64,000 nucleotides of DNA from the NCBI RefSeq assembly GCF_000213175.1, contig NW_009799099.1, forward strand, positions 4,094,473 through 4,158,472. The letters run 5' to 3'. Origin of the DNA: Neurospora tetrasperma FGSC 2508. Lineage: Eukaryota; Ascomycota; Sordariomycetes; Sordariales; Sordariaceae. This document shows, in pieces, positions 46,523 to 60,476 of the stretch (within the stretch, counting starts at the first letter, position 1; each line of letters begins with the position of its first letter). A program made the position numbers and the translations under genes. The notes under the pieces were generated by a model. It worked only from the letters and a program-made list of their open reading frames with translations, did not search any database and had not been told where the DNA came from.

Positions 46523-49500
46523 GTTTCGAATTAGTACTGTTCTATCTTCGTTGCTCTGTTCTGGAACCTTCACATAATTCGGTGTTCTACTGGCAGGATG
46601 GTTTTGTAAATCTGGAACGGCGAATGGCGTTTGGGTATCTGCCTTGTATTAGCATTGTGGGAATAAAGCACCAGGGTTCTTAGACTGATATCCGGAGTGA
46701 CCCCGGTTGCTTTCAACTTACGTCGCCTTTCACGATCTCGTCACGACTCTTAAGTCACCGCGCAACGAACCTTCCCGCTCACCAGCGAAAATGGCCAGTC
46801 TACTACACTCCAAGCACGATCACCAGTCAATTACCCCCCAGAATGAGAAGGGCGCTGGATAGTCAAGCAGAGGTTGCTTTTATCGGCGCTGAAAATGGTC
46901 GACGGCTTGGTTCGTCTTTATGGCGCTTAGAACGATTTGCGAACAGAGAGTCCCTCCCCTTTCATCAGGGTATCACGTCGAAAACTGAGACCGTTCTGGC
47001 TATTCGAGTTCCAGAGGAGACTATTTGGGCCTGGGGACGCAAGGGTACTGCAAGCCAGTTATTACATGGCTTTGAGGATTGTGAAAATGCCTAGAGTCGA
47101 TCGAGGATGAAGAGGATGCTCGGCCGTTGGTTTCGCTGGTTGATGAGCACAGTTGAGCTTGCTTAGTCCTATAGATTTACATATCAGAGTTTCGGGTCAT
47201 CCTTACTCCTTATCATCGGCCTTGTTACCTCTTGAGCTACTTGTTTGCTGCTTTATTCGATGCTGGCTATGCTCTGATCTATGATTTGCATGCTGTCTCG
47301 CTCCTCGATATCTCACCCATTGCCTGTACACCTTCCCCGTGCCGAGCGCTCTTGCACCGCTTGAAGTCTTATCTCCTTGGTTCGTTTCCTTGCGGCGTTG
47401 ATCAGAGCTGACAAGATAACCCAGGCGACAACATATCCCGGAACGAGACGCGCAGCGTTAATGGAGAGTACGGACAGTGTAAGTGTGATCCGTTACCGGG
47501 TACTGAGTTAAGTACCTCCACAAATGATGGCCCAAGCCAGGCTGGAGGATAATATAGTCGCTATGGTCCTGGACATATTTTGGTCGACGAGTATCGAAGC
47601 TAAGGCTGGCCGGGAGCAGCAAGGAGTCTACGGGGGTGAGTGCTGAATCAATCACGTGAAGTTATCCCTCCCCTTGTCTGGTACCTATGTTCTTTGTCGT
47701 GATGGGGTAACGAGGAACTCTAGCACACCCAGCATGATGCAGATCGGCTTACTCTCATGAACAGTTCATGTTGTTCTTGTTACATTTCCCAATGGTATCT
47801 CTTTGCAAGATTCGGGCTCTCATGAAAGACGATTGAGAGTCCACCTGTGAAATTCTTACTTGAGCCTTCTTTCACCTGTCGCCACGAGCAGTGGCACTTC
47901 ACTGAATGGGTTTCCCACTCATTGTCTCCAAGTCGTTCGAAGACGACCCAATCCTCGAATCCGTCTGTCCGCGATTTAGTTCGCGCAACAAAACTCACGA
48001 CTTAACCAAGGACAATAACTACATGAGGCGCGCGCCTGGTAGGCGACCACCTTTTCTTGGATCTCTTAGCTGCACCTAAAAGGGGTAAATTCCCAAGAAT
48101 CAATCGACCATCAGGATTGGCGCCTTTCCAAGCGGTTAAGCAGGAGGAGGCTTTTTCGTCGGCGACAAACCAAACACGTCTTACTCTTGGCACATATCTC
48201 GTCAGTGGCTTTTGCTTCTCTCACACTCCCGTTGGTGATCATGACGATGATTGGCGTTATATGATCGACCACCTTGGGTGTTAATCCTTCGGTTCTTTCT
48301 GTCGTTGTCGGTCCAGACACGAAGAACGACTTGCATCATGAGTGGTGAACGAGGTCTGCAAATGGACGAATGTCAGACCGATGTACGCTTTTCTTTCCGT
48401 GCGTACCTTCCTCGATCTTAGCCAAGTGGGAAAAATGGATGAATGGCCAACTACCAGCTACGTATTGTCAAGACATTCCCTTGCGTCCCGTCCAACGGAG
48501 ATGGACTTAGCCTTGGCCTGCCTGAAGTATTCTCATCTCAGACGTAGTCGGCCCTGGATTTGCGGCAGCGATGAGGTGAATCGTTGAATGGCGGCAAGGA
48601 CGGGTTGGACGAATCATAGCATTTACAGTAGGCATTACTTGGAACTCGAGCAAATATCGGAATAGTAAGCCCATATGGATATCTCATACAGGGAAGTGAT
48701 CAAACCTGGTGATGTACATATCCCCTATTGGCCCCCTTGACTCCGTCGGCATCTACCACACGTTCTACACACTTGGCGTAAAGCATTACTTGTACGAGAA
48801 AAATGTAAAAGGCCATATGACGGAGTTTACTTTTGCTCGTTGTCGGATGATGGCCATTTCATCCTCTTCTGCAGATCATTCGCAAATGGCGTTCGTAAAA
48901 GTTGAGTTCTTCACTTCTGATTACTACACTTTTTACGTCTTGCTTAACCTGTCCCACCTGATTTCTAATGGAAGGTGGTACCTAGGCATGCTCCGTAATT
49001 GCCAATGATTGACTGTTCCTTGCTCATCAATCATCATCTGTTCGGCAATCGTAGGTCGTTGTTCCTCCAAGAAAGCAAAAGGCTGAAGTTCAGTTTACAC
49101 GGGAGAAAGAAACATCGCCACTGGGCCCGGGCATGAGAGACGCGCGACTCCACCTCACGATAATAGCTGATTAGGTTCTGCCCTCACAAGGCCAGGATGG
49201 CTGGTGTCGGTCTTGGTTACCTAGGAATGAATTATACAAATCGCACACATTTTGTTCACCGCGGCACGGCAGCTGCAAAGCAAACGAATGCGGCAAAAAT
49301 AAGCGGAAAGAGCGTGCTGATTCGGGATCCAAAGGTATGATCTGATCGAGTGGTGTGCAAGAACTTGAAGTACCCAAGACTTTGGTGATCCGGGGAAGGA
49401 GCCAGATGATACTGTACATACCTACATAATACGTATCTTACCTATCCGGTCCACTGGGTTTAGACTCGAGGATGCGGGGTGGCAAGGGTCCAAAGAAGTC

Positions 49501-49694
49501 CAGATCTTTGACACTATTTTCAATCTTGCATGACTTTGACTTGTACATACCTTTGGACATTGGTATGATTGCCTGCGGGATAGGCTTATCGGACCAATAC
49601 ATATAACCTCAAACCCTGGTTATGGTCAAAATCCTCGTTCGACAGGGGCATGGTCTTGGTCCAAACTGATCTATAGACGACTAACACCACTAGG
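46523..49694. other. Gene-poor region, second desert, first part
   Basis: The fibrillarin 3' UTR should occupy the first few hundred bases. An 83-codon plus-strand frame (46843-47094) looks moderately protein-like but has no recognised family. A perfect AGGCGCGCGCCT palindrome lies at about 48026-48037. Otherwise nothing is supported. Confidence 0.45.
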
Positions 49695-49756
49695 ATCTTA
49701 GCCAGGATTCGGAAATCCGCACCTCGTGGACATCTGACCGACTGAGCTAATCAAGA
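49695..49756 (-). pseudogene. Decayed tRNA-like sequence
   Basis: Read on the minus strand: TCTTGAT, then TA, then GCTCAGTCGG, which is a good A box and D-arm start. The 3' end GCTAAGA (49702-49696) can pair with the 5' TCTTGAT at six of seven positions if G-U pairs are allowed. The T arm is altered (GGATTTCCGAATCC in place of a clean GGTTCGAATCC). The total is about 62 nt, shorter than a normal 72-76 nt tRNA. It is most likely a tRNA relic, perhaps Lys-type by its 5' half. The anticodon cannot be assigned. Confidence 0.35.
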
Positions 49757-49839
49757 GCCGCCTCCGAAGATATTCCTTTACCATGCGCCTCCTCGAAATT
49801 GCTCCGAGCCTATTACAATCAGACCAGTTCAAGTGCCGG

Positions 49840-49890
<51 letters not shown>

Positions 49891-51210
49891 GCTCGGAACG
49901 TAAACCCTCTGTTAGGTGTTGTGGTGACATGTATTGGATCAGTTGGACCCTTCAACCTTGGAACTGGCCGCCCAATCTCATTCCTCCAAAGTACTTAACT
50001 GAACCGAAGCGGTCTCAACTCCGCAATTGTGGCTTGCGCATAGTAGGCATGACACTAGCTTCGAAACCTCGTTAAGGAACCATTCGGGAATGAGCCCGAA
50101 CAAGACAAAGACGTTGAGACTATACACTGCACTAGTGTAAAATGGCAGAGTGGACGACGGCTGGCAAAAGAAAAGAGGCCATCGGCTGTTAATGGTCTGC
50201 CCCGGGCCAAAGTACACCTATACATACCATGAGCGTCTGGCCAGACTGAACTGGAGTGTCCCACTGCCTCCCCTTTCCAGAAATGGTGGTGGCGCGGGGG
50301 GAGGGGAATGCCGAACCATCCAGCTGGGAACCGAAAACTCGTGTGAATGCGAGCGCCCAGACTGCGCTCAGAATTTAACATCGATACTGCAAGGTCGGAC
50401 AGGCCTACGTGGGCTTCGCCTCATCTGTCCTTGTCCTTGTCCCTGTCTTTAGTTCCTGGGACCCCTATAGGTCTAGATATCTGGATGGGACCCTGAATAG
50501 TGGCGCATAGATCGATTGAGGAAGAAGGTACATCTCTGGGATCATCAGAGTTGTGATGGCCTGATGGAGATCCCTTGTCCCTCGTTTAGGTTTACAAGCG
50601 TACAACAAGATATCGTGATACGAACGAGGGCAAGATGAAGACGTCACTCGTTGAAAACAGTTGTTCAGATCGAACCGATGTGTATAGAGTCATGTATCTC
50701 GTCCCGGGAAATTGGGTCCCATCGTTTGTACGACCGGGATGCTCAGCATCCGGTATGTCAGTGAAAGGAGTGCTACTAGAAATATCCTTTTGTGCCCAGG
50801 TATTGCTTGCTAAGCCGTTTAGAAGAGGGCCTATGGTATGTCGAAGAAGAAAGTTTGATCGGTGGCCCCCTGGTGTGACTATGTAATGAGGCCTCATTCT
50901 GTGGCTCGATCGAGGGCGTACAAAGTCGGGACGTCATGCTGACATTCCGGATATCTTGTGTTGAAGAGTACAGTAAGCATCACGGGTGCTTGCCGAAAAG
51001 TATTGCTACCTATTCCGCTATGTACGAGTGTCTTCGGTGTGTCCCTGGCTTGTGTAATGTACCTAGCTACCTCTATTTCTTTCCATTCATTGGTGCTCTG
51101 CTGGAAACCTCAACTATTTGGGGAAGGATGACACAAGAGCCAGACAAGTGTCTGACAAAGGGTATCCGAGCCTCTCGATGGTGCATAGGATTTTCTGATG
51201 TCGAGAACGT
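49757..51210. other. Second desert, stretch around the T42 tract
   Basis: Contains the T42 homopolymer at 49842-49883 (listed separately). I see no gene; the open frames are short and lack domains or splice partners. Confidence 0.45.
49842..49883. repeat. T42 homopolymer
   Basis: An uninterrupted run of 42 T on the plus strand (A42 on the minus strand), about 86 bp from the tRNA-like relic. On the minus strand the A tract lies 5' of the relic, so it is not a simple 3' poly(A) tail of that sequence. Assembly length error is possible in such a run. Confidence 0.9.
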
Positions 51211-51318
51211 ATAAAAAAGAGAAAAAAAGAGAAAAAGAGAAAAAAAGAGAAAAAGAGAAAAAAAGAGAAAAAGAGGAAAAAAAAGAAAAGGGAAAAATGA
51301 AAAAGAAAAAGGAAAGGG
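51211..51318. repeat. Purine microsatellite, (GAAAAAGA)n-like
   Basis: About 100 bp made almost wholly of A and G, built from alternating GAAAAAGA and GAAAAAAAGA units, degrading to AAAGGAAAAATGA at the right. It produces artificial Lys/Glu-rich frames that should not be called genes. Confidence 0.9.
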
Positions 51319-54300
51319 GTACGCTTCAGTTAAGGAAGCAATACGGAATTCAAAATGTGTCATTTTTGCGAGACATCCCGGATGATCTGGAAGATCGATT
51401 TCACTCTTGGGGCATCCGGAGACGGCAGACATCCCTTTGCCTTAATTCTATACCGAAGAGTGGCACGATTCTCGATTTCGAGTATCTCGAGTGGTTTGAA
51501 CGTTGAACACAGTGACCTTCATCCAGAGTGGGGAGGAAGTATTGACTTATGTGAAGGAGGGGCGCCATCGGTTCACCGTGAACGGTAGCCGACATCATGA
51601 TGGATAGTCCCGTGTTGATAGTGATGAGAAGACCGGGCAAGGCGGGGCCGTCCAGTAGTCTAGGCACTCATGGTAACATGGAAGCCAACAAGCTTTTCCA
51701 TGTATCCTTTGCTGTCATTTTCCATTACCCTTTCTGAGGCCGGCCTTCCACAAACGGGTAGAACACCGAAAGGTTAAAGCTCAAATCAGTCATGTCTCCG
51801 GGAGTGGCCCGTGGTAGGGACGGGCGGCGCCGGGGGCGGAGGCGTGGAGGGACGGGACGATGGTACCCAACAGTCAACGTCGCAACCGGCGAGGCCGAAT
51901 GGAGTGACGAGAGAAGCGCACCAGAAGTGACGACCAAAAGTAACACCTAAAGTGTGATATCTTCTCAGAGTCTTCCGCCCACTTTGGCCCAATGGAGTAC
52001 TGGCATCGCTCACCGTGGATGGCGAGGAAAATTCCCACGGCCGTATGTGTTGCACAACGCACTTGAGATTGAGAGCCAGTGTCAGTATCGTTTGGCTCGC
52101 AAGATATCACTTGTCCTCTTGTGTTGCTGAGTTCCCCGAGGGAGAGTTTGACGGGTCGGAGCACACTTCCACTTCCGTATAACATGCCATCCCGTCGGTG
52201 TTGACGAGTGTCTCCAGGATGATCACCGTACATCCCGTCCATCCTGCACCAGACTTTTGTTCAAATAAATTAATTTATTCGGGGCCTGAGCACCAGGAAC
52301 CGTGGTATTGGTTACGGAACCCTTGCAGCGATCTGATCGTCCAAATATAGGAACCGATGCACATAATGTACGTATGAAGACTTCCAATTCTTTTGTGGTA
52401 GACTTAGTGGTAGGCTTTAGAAATCAAGGCAATAGGGTTGGGAAGTCTCTGGTTACCTTCCGACCCCCTTACTGCTCATGGTGGTGTACTGGGTTACTAC
52501 TGTCAAGTTGAAAAAGGCCGCTTGCAGTTTGTGCGACATGGACTTGCAACAAATAGAACTTGTCCGATGTCGACTTCAAGAGATCCAAGGTTGTACTATA
52601 TTGTCACAGGGAGGGTACACTTGCACACGTGACTGGTATGTCGCCTTTGCAGCCAGCAATTTTCTTTGCTTCAAGCTGAACGAGACTGGACTCTTTGATG
52701 GCAATTATGCGATGAATCGAGGATATCTGGCGACTTTCACAAAGGCGTTGGACGGCGGGATGGTATGTATTATTTGCATGTCAAATTCGAAATGGAAGTC
52801 GTTGCTGCAATGCTGCGATTGTGGCTGGTGCCGGCGCTATGTACACTAACACAAATAGACTCCACTCAAAGCACCACTGCAACAAAGGGGCCACAGCGCT
52901 ACAGGTCTTATCGCGATGAACTTCAGGCTAGGCAGCAACTTAAAGGTACCTCTACCTACCTCTACATACTGCGTACGTACAGTACGTACCTCTAGGTTAC
53001 CCACCCCCCTTCCCCTCCTCGGAGCGTCACATTTCTTCAGATTTTCCACTTTCTCATTCCGCACTTGTTCGTCACAGCCTTGCAACCCAGAAGACCCCAC
53101 CTGCCATTGCATCAAGTGGAATGCAAGCAAGCCTAGTCTGCGTCCTGATAAGCACCAATCTTGTCTGGTTTTCACGGTCGGCGAGAGCCCCGGATCGTCA
53201 TTCGGAAATTTTCGAACCTCACCGACACAGCATGGGCCCCGAGAGAGTGGGGGTCCGGCAGCCGGGGGAAAGTGGAATCGCGCTACACAAGTGTTGTGCC
53301 GGTGCCGTTGCCGGGGGAAGAGAGACCCGCCCACGGACATGGCCAACTCGCGGACAACTCGCCCTTTCTCCTCCGGCGATGACACTTGCGAATGTACAAT
53401 GGGGTAATCAAGAATTGACTGGCCGTCGTTGACAGAAGAAAATATCACACATCGACCAGCGTCAGGTCTAGAGGTGTCAGAAAGGGGGGGGATCTGCGTT
53501 GTTAAGGTTTGCTGTCCATCCCTTCTCATCTCCCATCACCCCTCTTGGGTGCTTTTGCATCAAGATCCCTTCTTGACAGGCCACTCGCCCACTCTTCGAC
53601 ATGGCACGGTATGTAACTACAATTCCGCGGGTTCTCTAGCCCTTTTCCGTGCCGCTGATGGCTGCCTACCCCGCGATAGGCAATTGCTTGATGGTTTGCT
53701 CACGGGACCAAGGTCAGGCTGGGCAGCCACCGCTCCCATCTCACTCTCCTCTTCCAAGCGAGCTCATGAAACGAGATGCTATTCCTTGAGAGGTCCTCGG
53801 CGGGTTCCAAAACAAGGGAGATAACCTTTTGCGGACGGGATCGAATGGCTCTGCTTATCATGGTATTTTGGTTTCCTGGTGCGATATGCAGCCTCCCGTT
53901 ATTCTGTGGTTGGGAATATCTCCAATGCGACGGGCTTCTAGTATGACGACCCCGTGTCCTGTTGGGGTTAATGCTGTGTTCCCTCTTAGTTGGAGATTAG
54001 AGTTGCTCTGGCCCCCAGGACTGCACTCTGCTGTGGCCGAGATTAAACTTAGAAACCACCACTTACACTACGAACAGGACTTGAGGTTCCCTATGCTGAT
54101 GACGGTACACCAGTCTTGGCTTCATCTCAAGGTCGATACCCAACTTGTGGGTGGCTTGTTCACTACATACACGCAGCCTGCATCACAGATAACATAACCT
54201 TGGTGCCCTCTTTCTGTCCTTGAACAATGGCATATCGCCAACATGGCATCGAGGCAGGGAAAGAGACTACCATGGTCCTGGATACCTATTCTATCCAGCC

Positions 54301-57300
54301 TCCTTTTGAACGCTTCCACGGTCACCGACCATAGAAATCCTTGGTTCTAGATTCCTCGCTCACTCGACTACCACTGCGACTCTGTCTCGTCAAGTCACCA
54401 ATTCCAAGCCAAGCCGCCAAAGCCTCCATGCTACCATGCGTACCAAGGCCCGCGGCTTGGGGTCCGTCTTGGCAATTGACGAATCGCGGGAAGATCATCT
54501 TCCCCCTCGCCCTCTGCTTTCCCCCCCTCGTCCAGGGCCCTTGACCCTTGTCTGAAAAAGGATGGTGCCCTGGTGCCTTGGCTTCTGCTTGGCAGCTTTC
54601 CGTATTGTCGGGCCCGAGAAGCGTCACGGTGCAACTTTCGAAGCACACCATTGGCTTGTGAAGCGTCCAGGGCACAAGTGGGAGTGAGGACTGTGGGCCT
54701 GGGTCGTTCTCTCGTTTATGTTTTCCCCTTTGGGATGATATCCCTGGGTTTGGGCATTGCGTGGACCCTGGAGCTTGTGCAGAGTGGGAGCCATACACAA
54801 TGTTTGTGAGAAGTATCTTCCCAACCTCGTACGTCGTCCTTTTAAGTTATGTTAGACTTTCCTTTTGGTAAAAAGGAGAAGTTGAGATCCTGGGTATTGT
54901 TGTTGCGATACCACCTCCTGGAAGGTCGAGCCACGGAGCCAACGGACCATGGCGGCGGCCGCGGCGGCACAGGACACGGCGAGAGGCGTGAGGCGTCGTG
55001 AAGGCGTCAAACAAGGTTGGCTCCTTGCAGTTGCACATCGAGCTCACAAGACGAACTGACTGCTTGAAGTTCATCGTTGATGGCCGGGCGGGAAGATAGA
55101 CACCAGCAAAGAGGCAATATCTCGCCCAGTGTGCTCTTAAACAAAACCGGGGGATTATTGGTTATTACATTTCCACGTCAACAACCATCTCATTTCCTCT
55201 GATACCACCTTGATGATGTGATGAGAATGGCCTTACAACAGTCGTTCAAATCGCTCCAGAGCTTTTCGTGGTTCCCCTTCCCTGAGATCAATCAGGCGGC
55301 CCCTTGCTATGATCCATTGTATGCAATAACTCCGGTCGCTCATCCAAGCAAATAATCTTCGCAGCGTAACGCCTCTGATGGTCACTGTCGTCAGAGTGCA
55401 TGTTTTGGGCCAGTTACTTGTCTCTGGCACGCCAATCCGATGATGATTTTCAGAACCTTGATGGCCAGATCTTCGTGCCTTGAACCTTGGGTGAACCAGG
55501 TACGGCGTTGTGTGCCGTCGATCCTCAAGGCGGGTTTTCTGGTGATGTAATTTTCATCACAAAAGTAGTGCACATAGTAGTGTCGTGACTTTTCACAGGG
55601 GTGTAAAATACTAGACAGTCTGTTGTCGCTTGTCGCCAAACACGCTACACTGTAGCATGGTGCCGGGGAGGATTGAGAGCCTGCTCTCACATTTGAGTGT
55701 GCGAAGCGGCACCGAAGATCTCCATGCCTCGACCCGACTCAACCAACTGAACATCCATCGAGCCTGCTCGGGTGGATTTCTGACCGAGGTATCAAAAATA
55801 AGAAAAGGACTGTTTGTGGATGATGGCGAAGTCTAATTGGACAAGAAAACTCGAAGCACAAAACAGTAGCACAAGGGTTCAGCGACCCCAGAGCACCGCA
55901 ATCGTTACCCGAATCGGATTTGGAGTCGCATCGCAACAAAACACATCCACTTCTTCAAAGTTACCCATCCAAAAGATTGTCCGTGTGCCCACTGCGTCGT
56001 GGGTTTTTGGACTGTGAGGCGAGCGATGTTACACTTGCACTGAGGGAGGAACCGGGGAATGGTAAGGTGATTTTTACAAATTTTCCACGAATTTGAATCT
56101 TACTTGCAGCATCTCACGTGGAGCCTGCTCCAGCTTGCCCGGCCTGATGGTGAGTGGTTCAAGTGCGGTGATGGAAAGGGAAATTGCGACTTCCCTTCTC
56201 TCCCGTCCCGTCTCGCTGTTCAAAGCAGTCGCGACATCTACTCGGAGAGACATCGGGGAGTGGTTTCTAGTATCCGGCGTGCCGCGGCGGACTAAACCCG
56301 AGATCAGACCAACTTACTAACATGCGACCAGCTGGTGAGGGATGATGAGGATGCAATGCAAGCGAAAGACACTGACGAGCTGAATTGCGCACCTCATCTT
56401 TTCCTATTCCAAGGTACCGTCACAACTCGCTTCATCATAATCCTCGCCAAACTCCCTAGCTCCGGCGACGACAACTAACTGCCCGTGCCCCGCATCCCCT
56501 CATCCTTATCTTCTCTCGCGCGCTTCTCACGTGTCCTATTCAAAACTGTGTGAAGCGCCCCAACCGGCATTGTAAACCAACCACAAAACGATAGCTTTTG
56601 GCCAAAGCCAGGCAACAACAACAGGCATGATCACTGCGCCGGACCGGCAGATGAGAGAAAGCCGCCACTGGAGCCGGGTGCTGGAGTTTAAGCGCAGGTA
56701 CACGGCCAATACTTACAGGGTTTCCAATCCCACATGCTTTAACCCGTATTCGTGTCTTCTTTTGTGCATGCTTACGGCGTACGGCGTAAAACCCTGGAAG
56801 GACCGCCGCAAGCATAGAAGGAGGCACTGGATGGAATGAAAAAAAAAAAAAATGTTCATTTCTACGCCGCAGGATTGGGAAATGACCCTTGGCCCCTTGC
56901 TCACTTCCATCAGTCTGGACGAGCCGAGTTCGGATCTTCGAAGGGAGGAAGAAGAAAGTGTGGACTTGACACAATTCTCGTTGACCCCCTTATCTTCCAC
57001 GATAAAACGTAGCCCACCAATCATTGACAGCAGGTCAGGTTTACGTGAGGTCAGCAAAAGGTGAAAAGGATATGTACTAGACATATCAAGTAAGGAAAAA
57101 TTGAACCCAAGAAACTCCGCATCCGCACAAACCGAAACAGACCCCGAAAACTAACGGCCCGCGAACGTACCTACCTACTGTTGGGACACACTGGGCTCAA
57201 GCTCAAAGCGCTTGTCCCGACCGTTTGGCCCGACCGTATGGGGCGGCGCGCGGAGGGGCTCGCGGGGAAGAGCTGCTCACCTTTCCATCGCATCACCTGG

Positions 57301-57600
57301 CTGGGCGGCGTGGGCGGGCCTGGCGGGTAAGACGGGTCGGAGCCGCGGTCTCAGGCACGCGGGACGAGGGGCGAGGGAGGACCACTTTATTCGTCGCAAA
57401 GCAAAGGGACTGCCAACCCCCTTTTGCAAACGTGAACCCGACTTCGGAATGGCAATTTCGTCCGTTCGTTGTATGTCTTGGTTAGGAGTTTCTCTGGCTT
57501 ATGTTGGAAGTGATCTCAACTTCGGGAAAAACGAAGGCGATGAGTAGGTAACTTTGAAAATTCAAAGAAATGCCACTGTAGTGAATGAAAAGGGGCTCTT
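51319..57600. other. Gene-poor region, second desert, middle part
   Basis: No gene is supported in about 6.3 kb. The longest open frame (minus, 52846-53529, 227 codons) has no domain, and its Arg/Pro/Cys-rich composition suggests chance. A GTAC/TACC-rich cluster lies at about 52946-53000. A13-14 sits at about 56839-56852, and a GC-rich patch at about 57200-57400. Confidence 0.45.
52946..53000. repeat. GTAC/TACC-rich palindromic cluster
   Basis: Short overlapping palindromes and direct repeats: GGTACC, two CTACCTACC-type units, then GCGTACGTAC and AGTACGTACC. The arms around 52971-52990 can form a small hairpin. Confidence 0.6.
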
Positions 57601-60466
57601 TTTTTTTCGTCACCAACTTTCCTACGGTACGTACTGTGCACTAGACTGAGGTTGGGGCTGGACTGCCCGTGGTACCTTATAGGGCTGAGCACTGCCTCAA
57701 TTCACGACATCCAATTGCCACCAACGACATGAACCTAAAAAATAAAGCTTGATTTGACTTCCTGCGGTAGGTAACCATCTGATTTAATTCGATCTTTGAG
57801 TCGATCTGATTCAAGTTATGCTCGCGTTGGACAATAATCCTGAGGCTTCCGAATTCGCATCAAAAAGTGCTGCGATACTCTTTATTGTGTTGGTTGAAAT
57901 GTTGTAAATACCTACCTATGTGACATAAAGATACGCCAAGACCCCTGAGGTGAAATCTCGATTGCTTCTTTTGGTCTCGATCATGCTTCATGGGGAAGGA
58001 AAGTTGCCAAGAAAATCGTTTCAGACATTGTGATTATGAGATTGTCGTCGTCGTCATCATGATATCGGAGAAACTCTTGGCTGTGAGAGGATCGTATATA
58101 TAGTAGGTAGTTTGCCTTTGGAGAGACTCCGGTCCGGCTGACTCGTGTGAACCAGATACGAGAGTCAGAAAAGAAACCGAAGTGAAAGTCCCACGATAGG
58201 AGAGATACAGAGTTCTTGGCCTTCTCAGTTTCTGAGTCTGTACGACATGTCGAACTTGCCTCTAAACAAGCCAAGACCGCTGGATGACTGGGTACCTGCG
58301 CCGGATAGGGGGGAGGAATGCATGAACTGAGATAGGCTAGACAAGCTATCCATGACCAAGGAACAGGAACTTAATATCGGGACTTTAATGACCCCCCTTT
58401 TTCCTCTCTGTTTTTCTGTATCGAGTTCGCGAGGCTCCGCAACAATATCCCAGTGGTGTGGATGGATGGATGTACCTTCCAGTGATCCCGGCTGCTTGCA
58501 TCGCGATCCGGTCATCGGAATGAAGATGATGTTGCAAATGATGTTTGAGTGGAACTGCAACTCCTATTATAGGACACCCCTGAAGTTGAGAGACCCGGTA
58601 TAAGTGTATGTGAGACTGATCGTGGAAGGGACATGATATAGGTCTAGGGGTTAGTTAGGCAGCCAGATGACCTTTCCAATCTCAACAGCAACAACGAGTG
58701 GGAGCGAAGCCGGGGATTGGTGAAACGAGGATGATGTCTGGTGAATTTCATCCTGGGTTAGGAGAGCTATATCAGCCTTGTTTCCTGTGTGTGTGAGGGG
58801 CACACATACGGTGTAAGGTTGTCGACTTCTCCCCCCTGGTATTATGATATAATCCTTTTCCTTGAAACCGCGTGGAAGGCCAGTAAACATCCGGTGACTT
58901 GAAGTGCGGTGTCGACAACATGGAACTGAACAGGGCCTCCATGGCTATACAAGAGAGATCCCTATGCTATAATCGCGTAATACTGCTGATCCAGGCCATT
59001 CCGACCATCCCCATAGGCCACGGGATGTGCTATAATACCGACAGCCCTGCTGTAATATAGGTGTGATTGCGGGTGTGGTCCCGGTGCGGGAGCAGCGTAG
59101 GGATTGTTGTCTGACAGACCCAAGACCAAGGGAGGTTGCAGCGCCTGGGCGAATCGTTGCTTTTTTTGGATTTTACCTTTTTGGCTTCCCCACACAGAGT
59201 GACATTTTGCATCATCTTGGGCCCCTTGGATCACAACGTAAAAGAGCCAATGACAGCTTACGATTTGGCGTCATGCAGCCATGAGCCACGACTAGACCTA
59301 TCTGGGAACGCAGCGATGGGATTGGTCCTGATGTCGGCTGAACGCAACGCAGATCTTGACCCGGTTCCACTGACGTTACACGTTGTGATCTGTACCAAAA
59401 AACCCAGGGTTTGTAGCGTGGTGGTTTTTTTTCTTTTCTTTACCCACTGCGTGCGTGCCTGTGTCTGCAATGTTTGTCTCGTGAACAGCGAGGGACGGAG
59501 TTCGGACACGGGGACCGTGATGGTAAAAGACGGAGCCTGATGACAGCCACCGTGGTTGTCACCTAATGTTATCGGACAAATCGCAGCACGATATGAATGG
59601 ATGACTGTACATACCGTCTGATACCAGCATGCATCCATCCAGTATCAATTCGAGACGGCCGTGCTCTTCAAGTGCTTGTGCCCCTACCTGGGTCTTTAAC
59701 CCACCACGGCACCTTATCACTCTTCGAGTTCGGATTCGGAGCGGGCGATCGACTCGGAGACCTGCAGTCCGGGCGGGACAGGACGGCGAGATGACTGGAG
59801 CCCGGCCTCAGAACGAGAGTTTTGTCCCTCTGTGTTGTGTTCCACTTGCGTGGGAGTCAAAGTGGGAGTATGGATGCGATGGGGCCCGGCCTTCTCCGGA
59901 GGGGGCGGAGCTTCTCCATGTCCATCGGCCTCAGTTTCGAGATTTGGGGCCGAGGTTTGCTAGCTACGAAAGTGAAGCCCTGTTGCAGTGCCCCTGTCTC
60001 TGGCGGGGCAGGCTTGTCTGCATGTCCCACTGCCCCGCCCGCACCGGGCACTGTCCGTCCCACCGCACGAGTTCCAGCACCTTGGGGTCGCCGGGGGAAC
60101 GGTTCGTCGTCGTTTCCGCCCTCTCCGCCCAGGAGGTTCGGGGCTCAGGCACGGAAAATCCGCCGATCACGGGTCTGGTACATATCTTGTTTTGACTCGG
60201 CCTGTCGAGCAATTGATCGTCAAAAACCTTGGTACACTAGTATAATGAACACATCCCTTGGTGTGAGGTTGTCTTTTTCTTCCAGCAGCCGAATTGCCGG
60301 TTGCACCACCGCGGAGCCTGTCATTTGCTTTCTGCAAACTGCCTTTTCCCCGTAACGACGTGGGCAAGTTCGGTGCAGTGCAGTCCATGCCAATGATGCA
60401 AAGATTACGCTTACAGCCAGGCGCATACGTAAAAGAATATCATGGACTACTCCGCGACGGGTTAGG

Positions 60467-60476
60467 TACCTAGGTA
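60467..60476. repeat. TACCTAGGTA palindrome
   Basis: An exact copy of the dispersed palindrome, in the second gene desert. Confidence 0.8.

Noticed and set aside
46843-47094. An 83-codon frame containing TVLAIRVPEETI, faintly like the E2F marked-box segment
   Set aside because: Only about 12 residues resemble the family, with no DNA-binding domain nearby and no further exons.
51198-51506. A Lys/Glu-rich plus-strand frame
   Set aside because: It is a translation of the purine microsatellite.
52846-53529. A 227-codon minus-strand open frame in the second desert
   Set aside because: No domain, no plausible start context, Arg/Pro/Cys-rich composition, and TACC-type repeats fall inside it.
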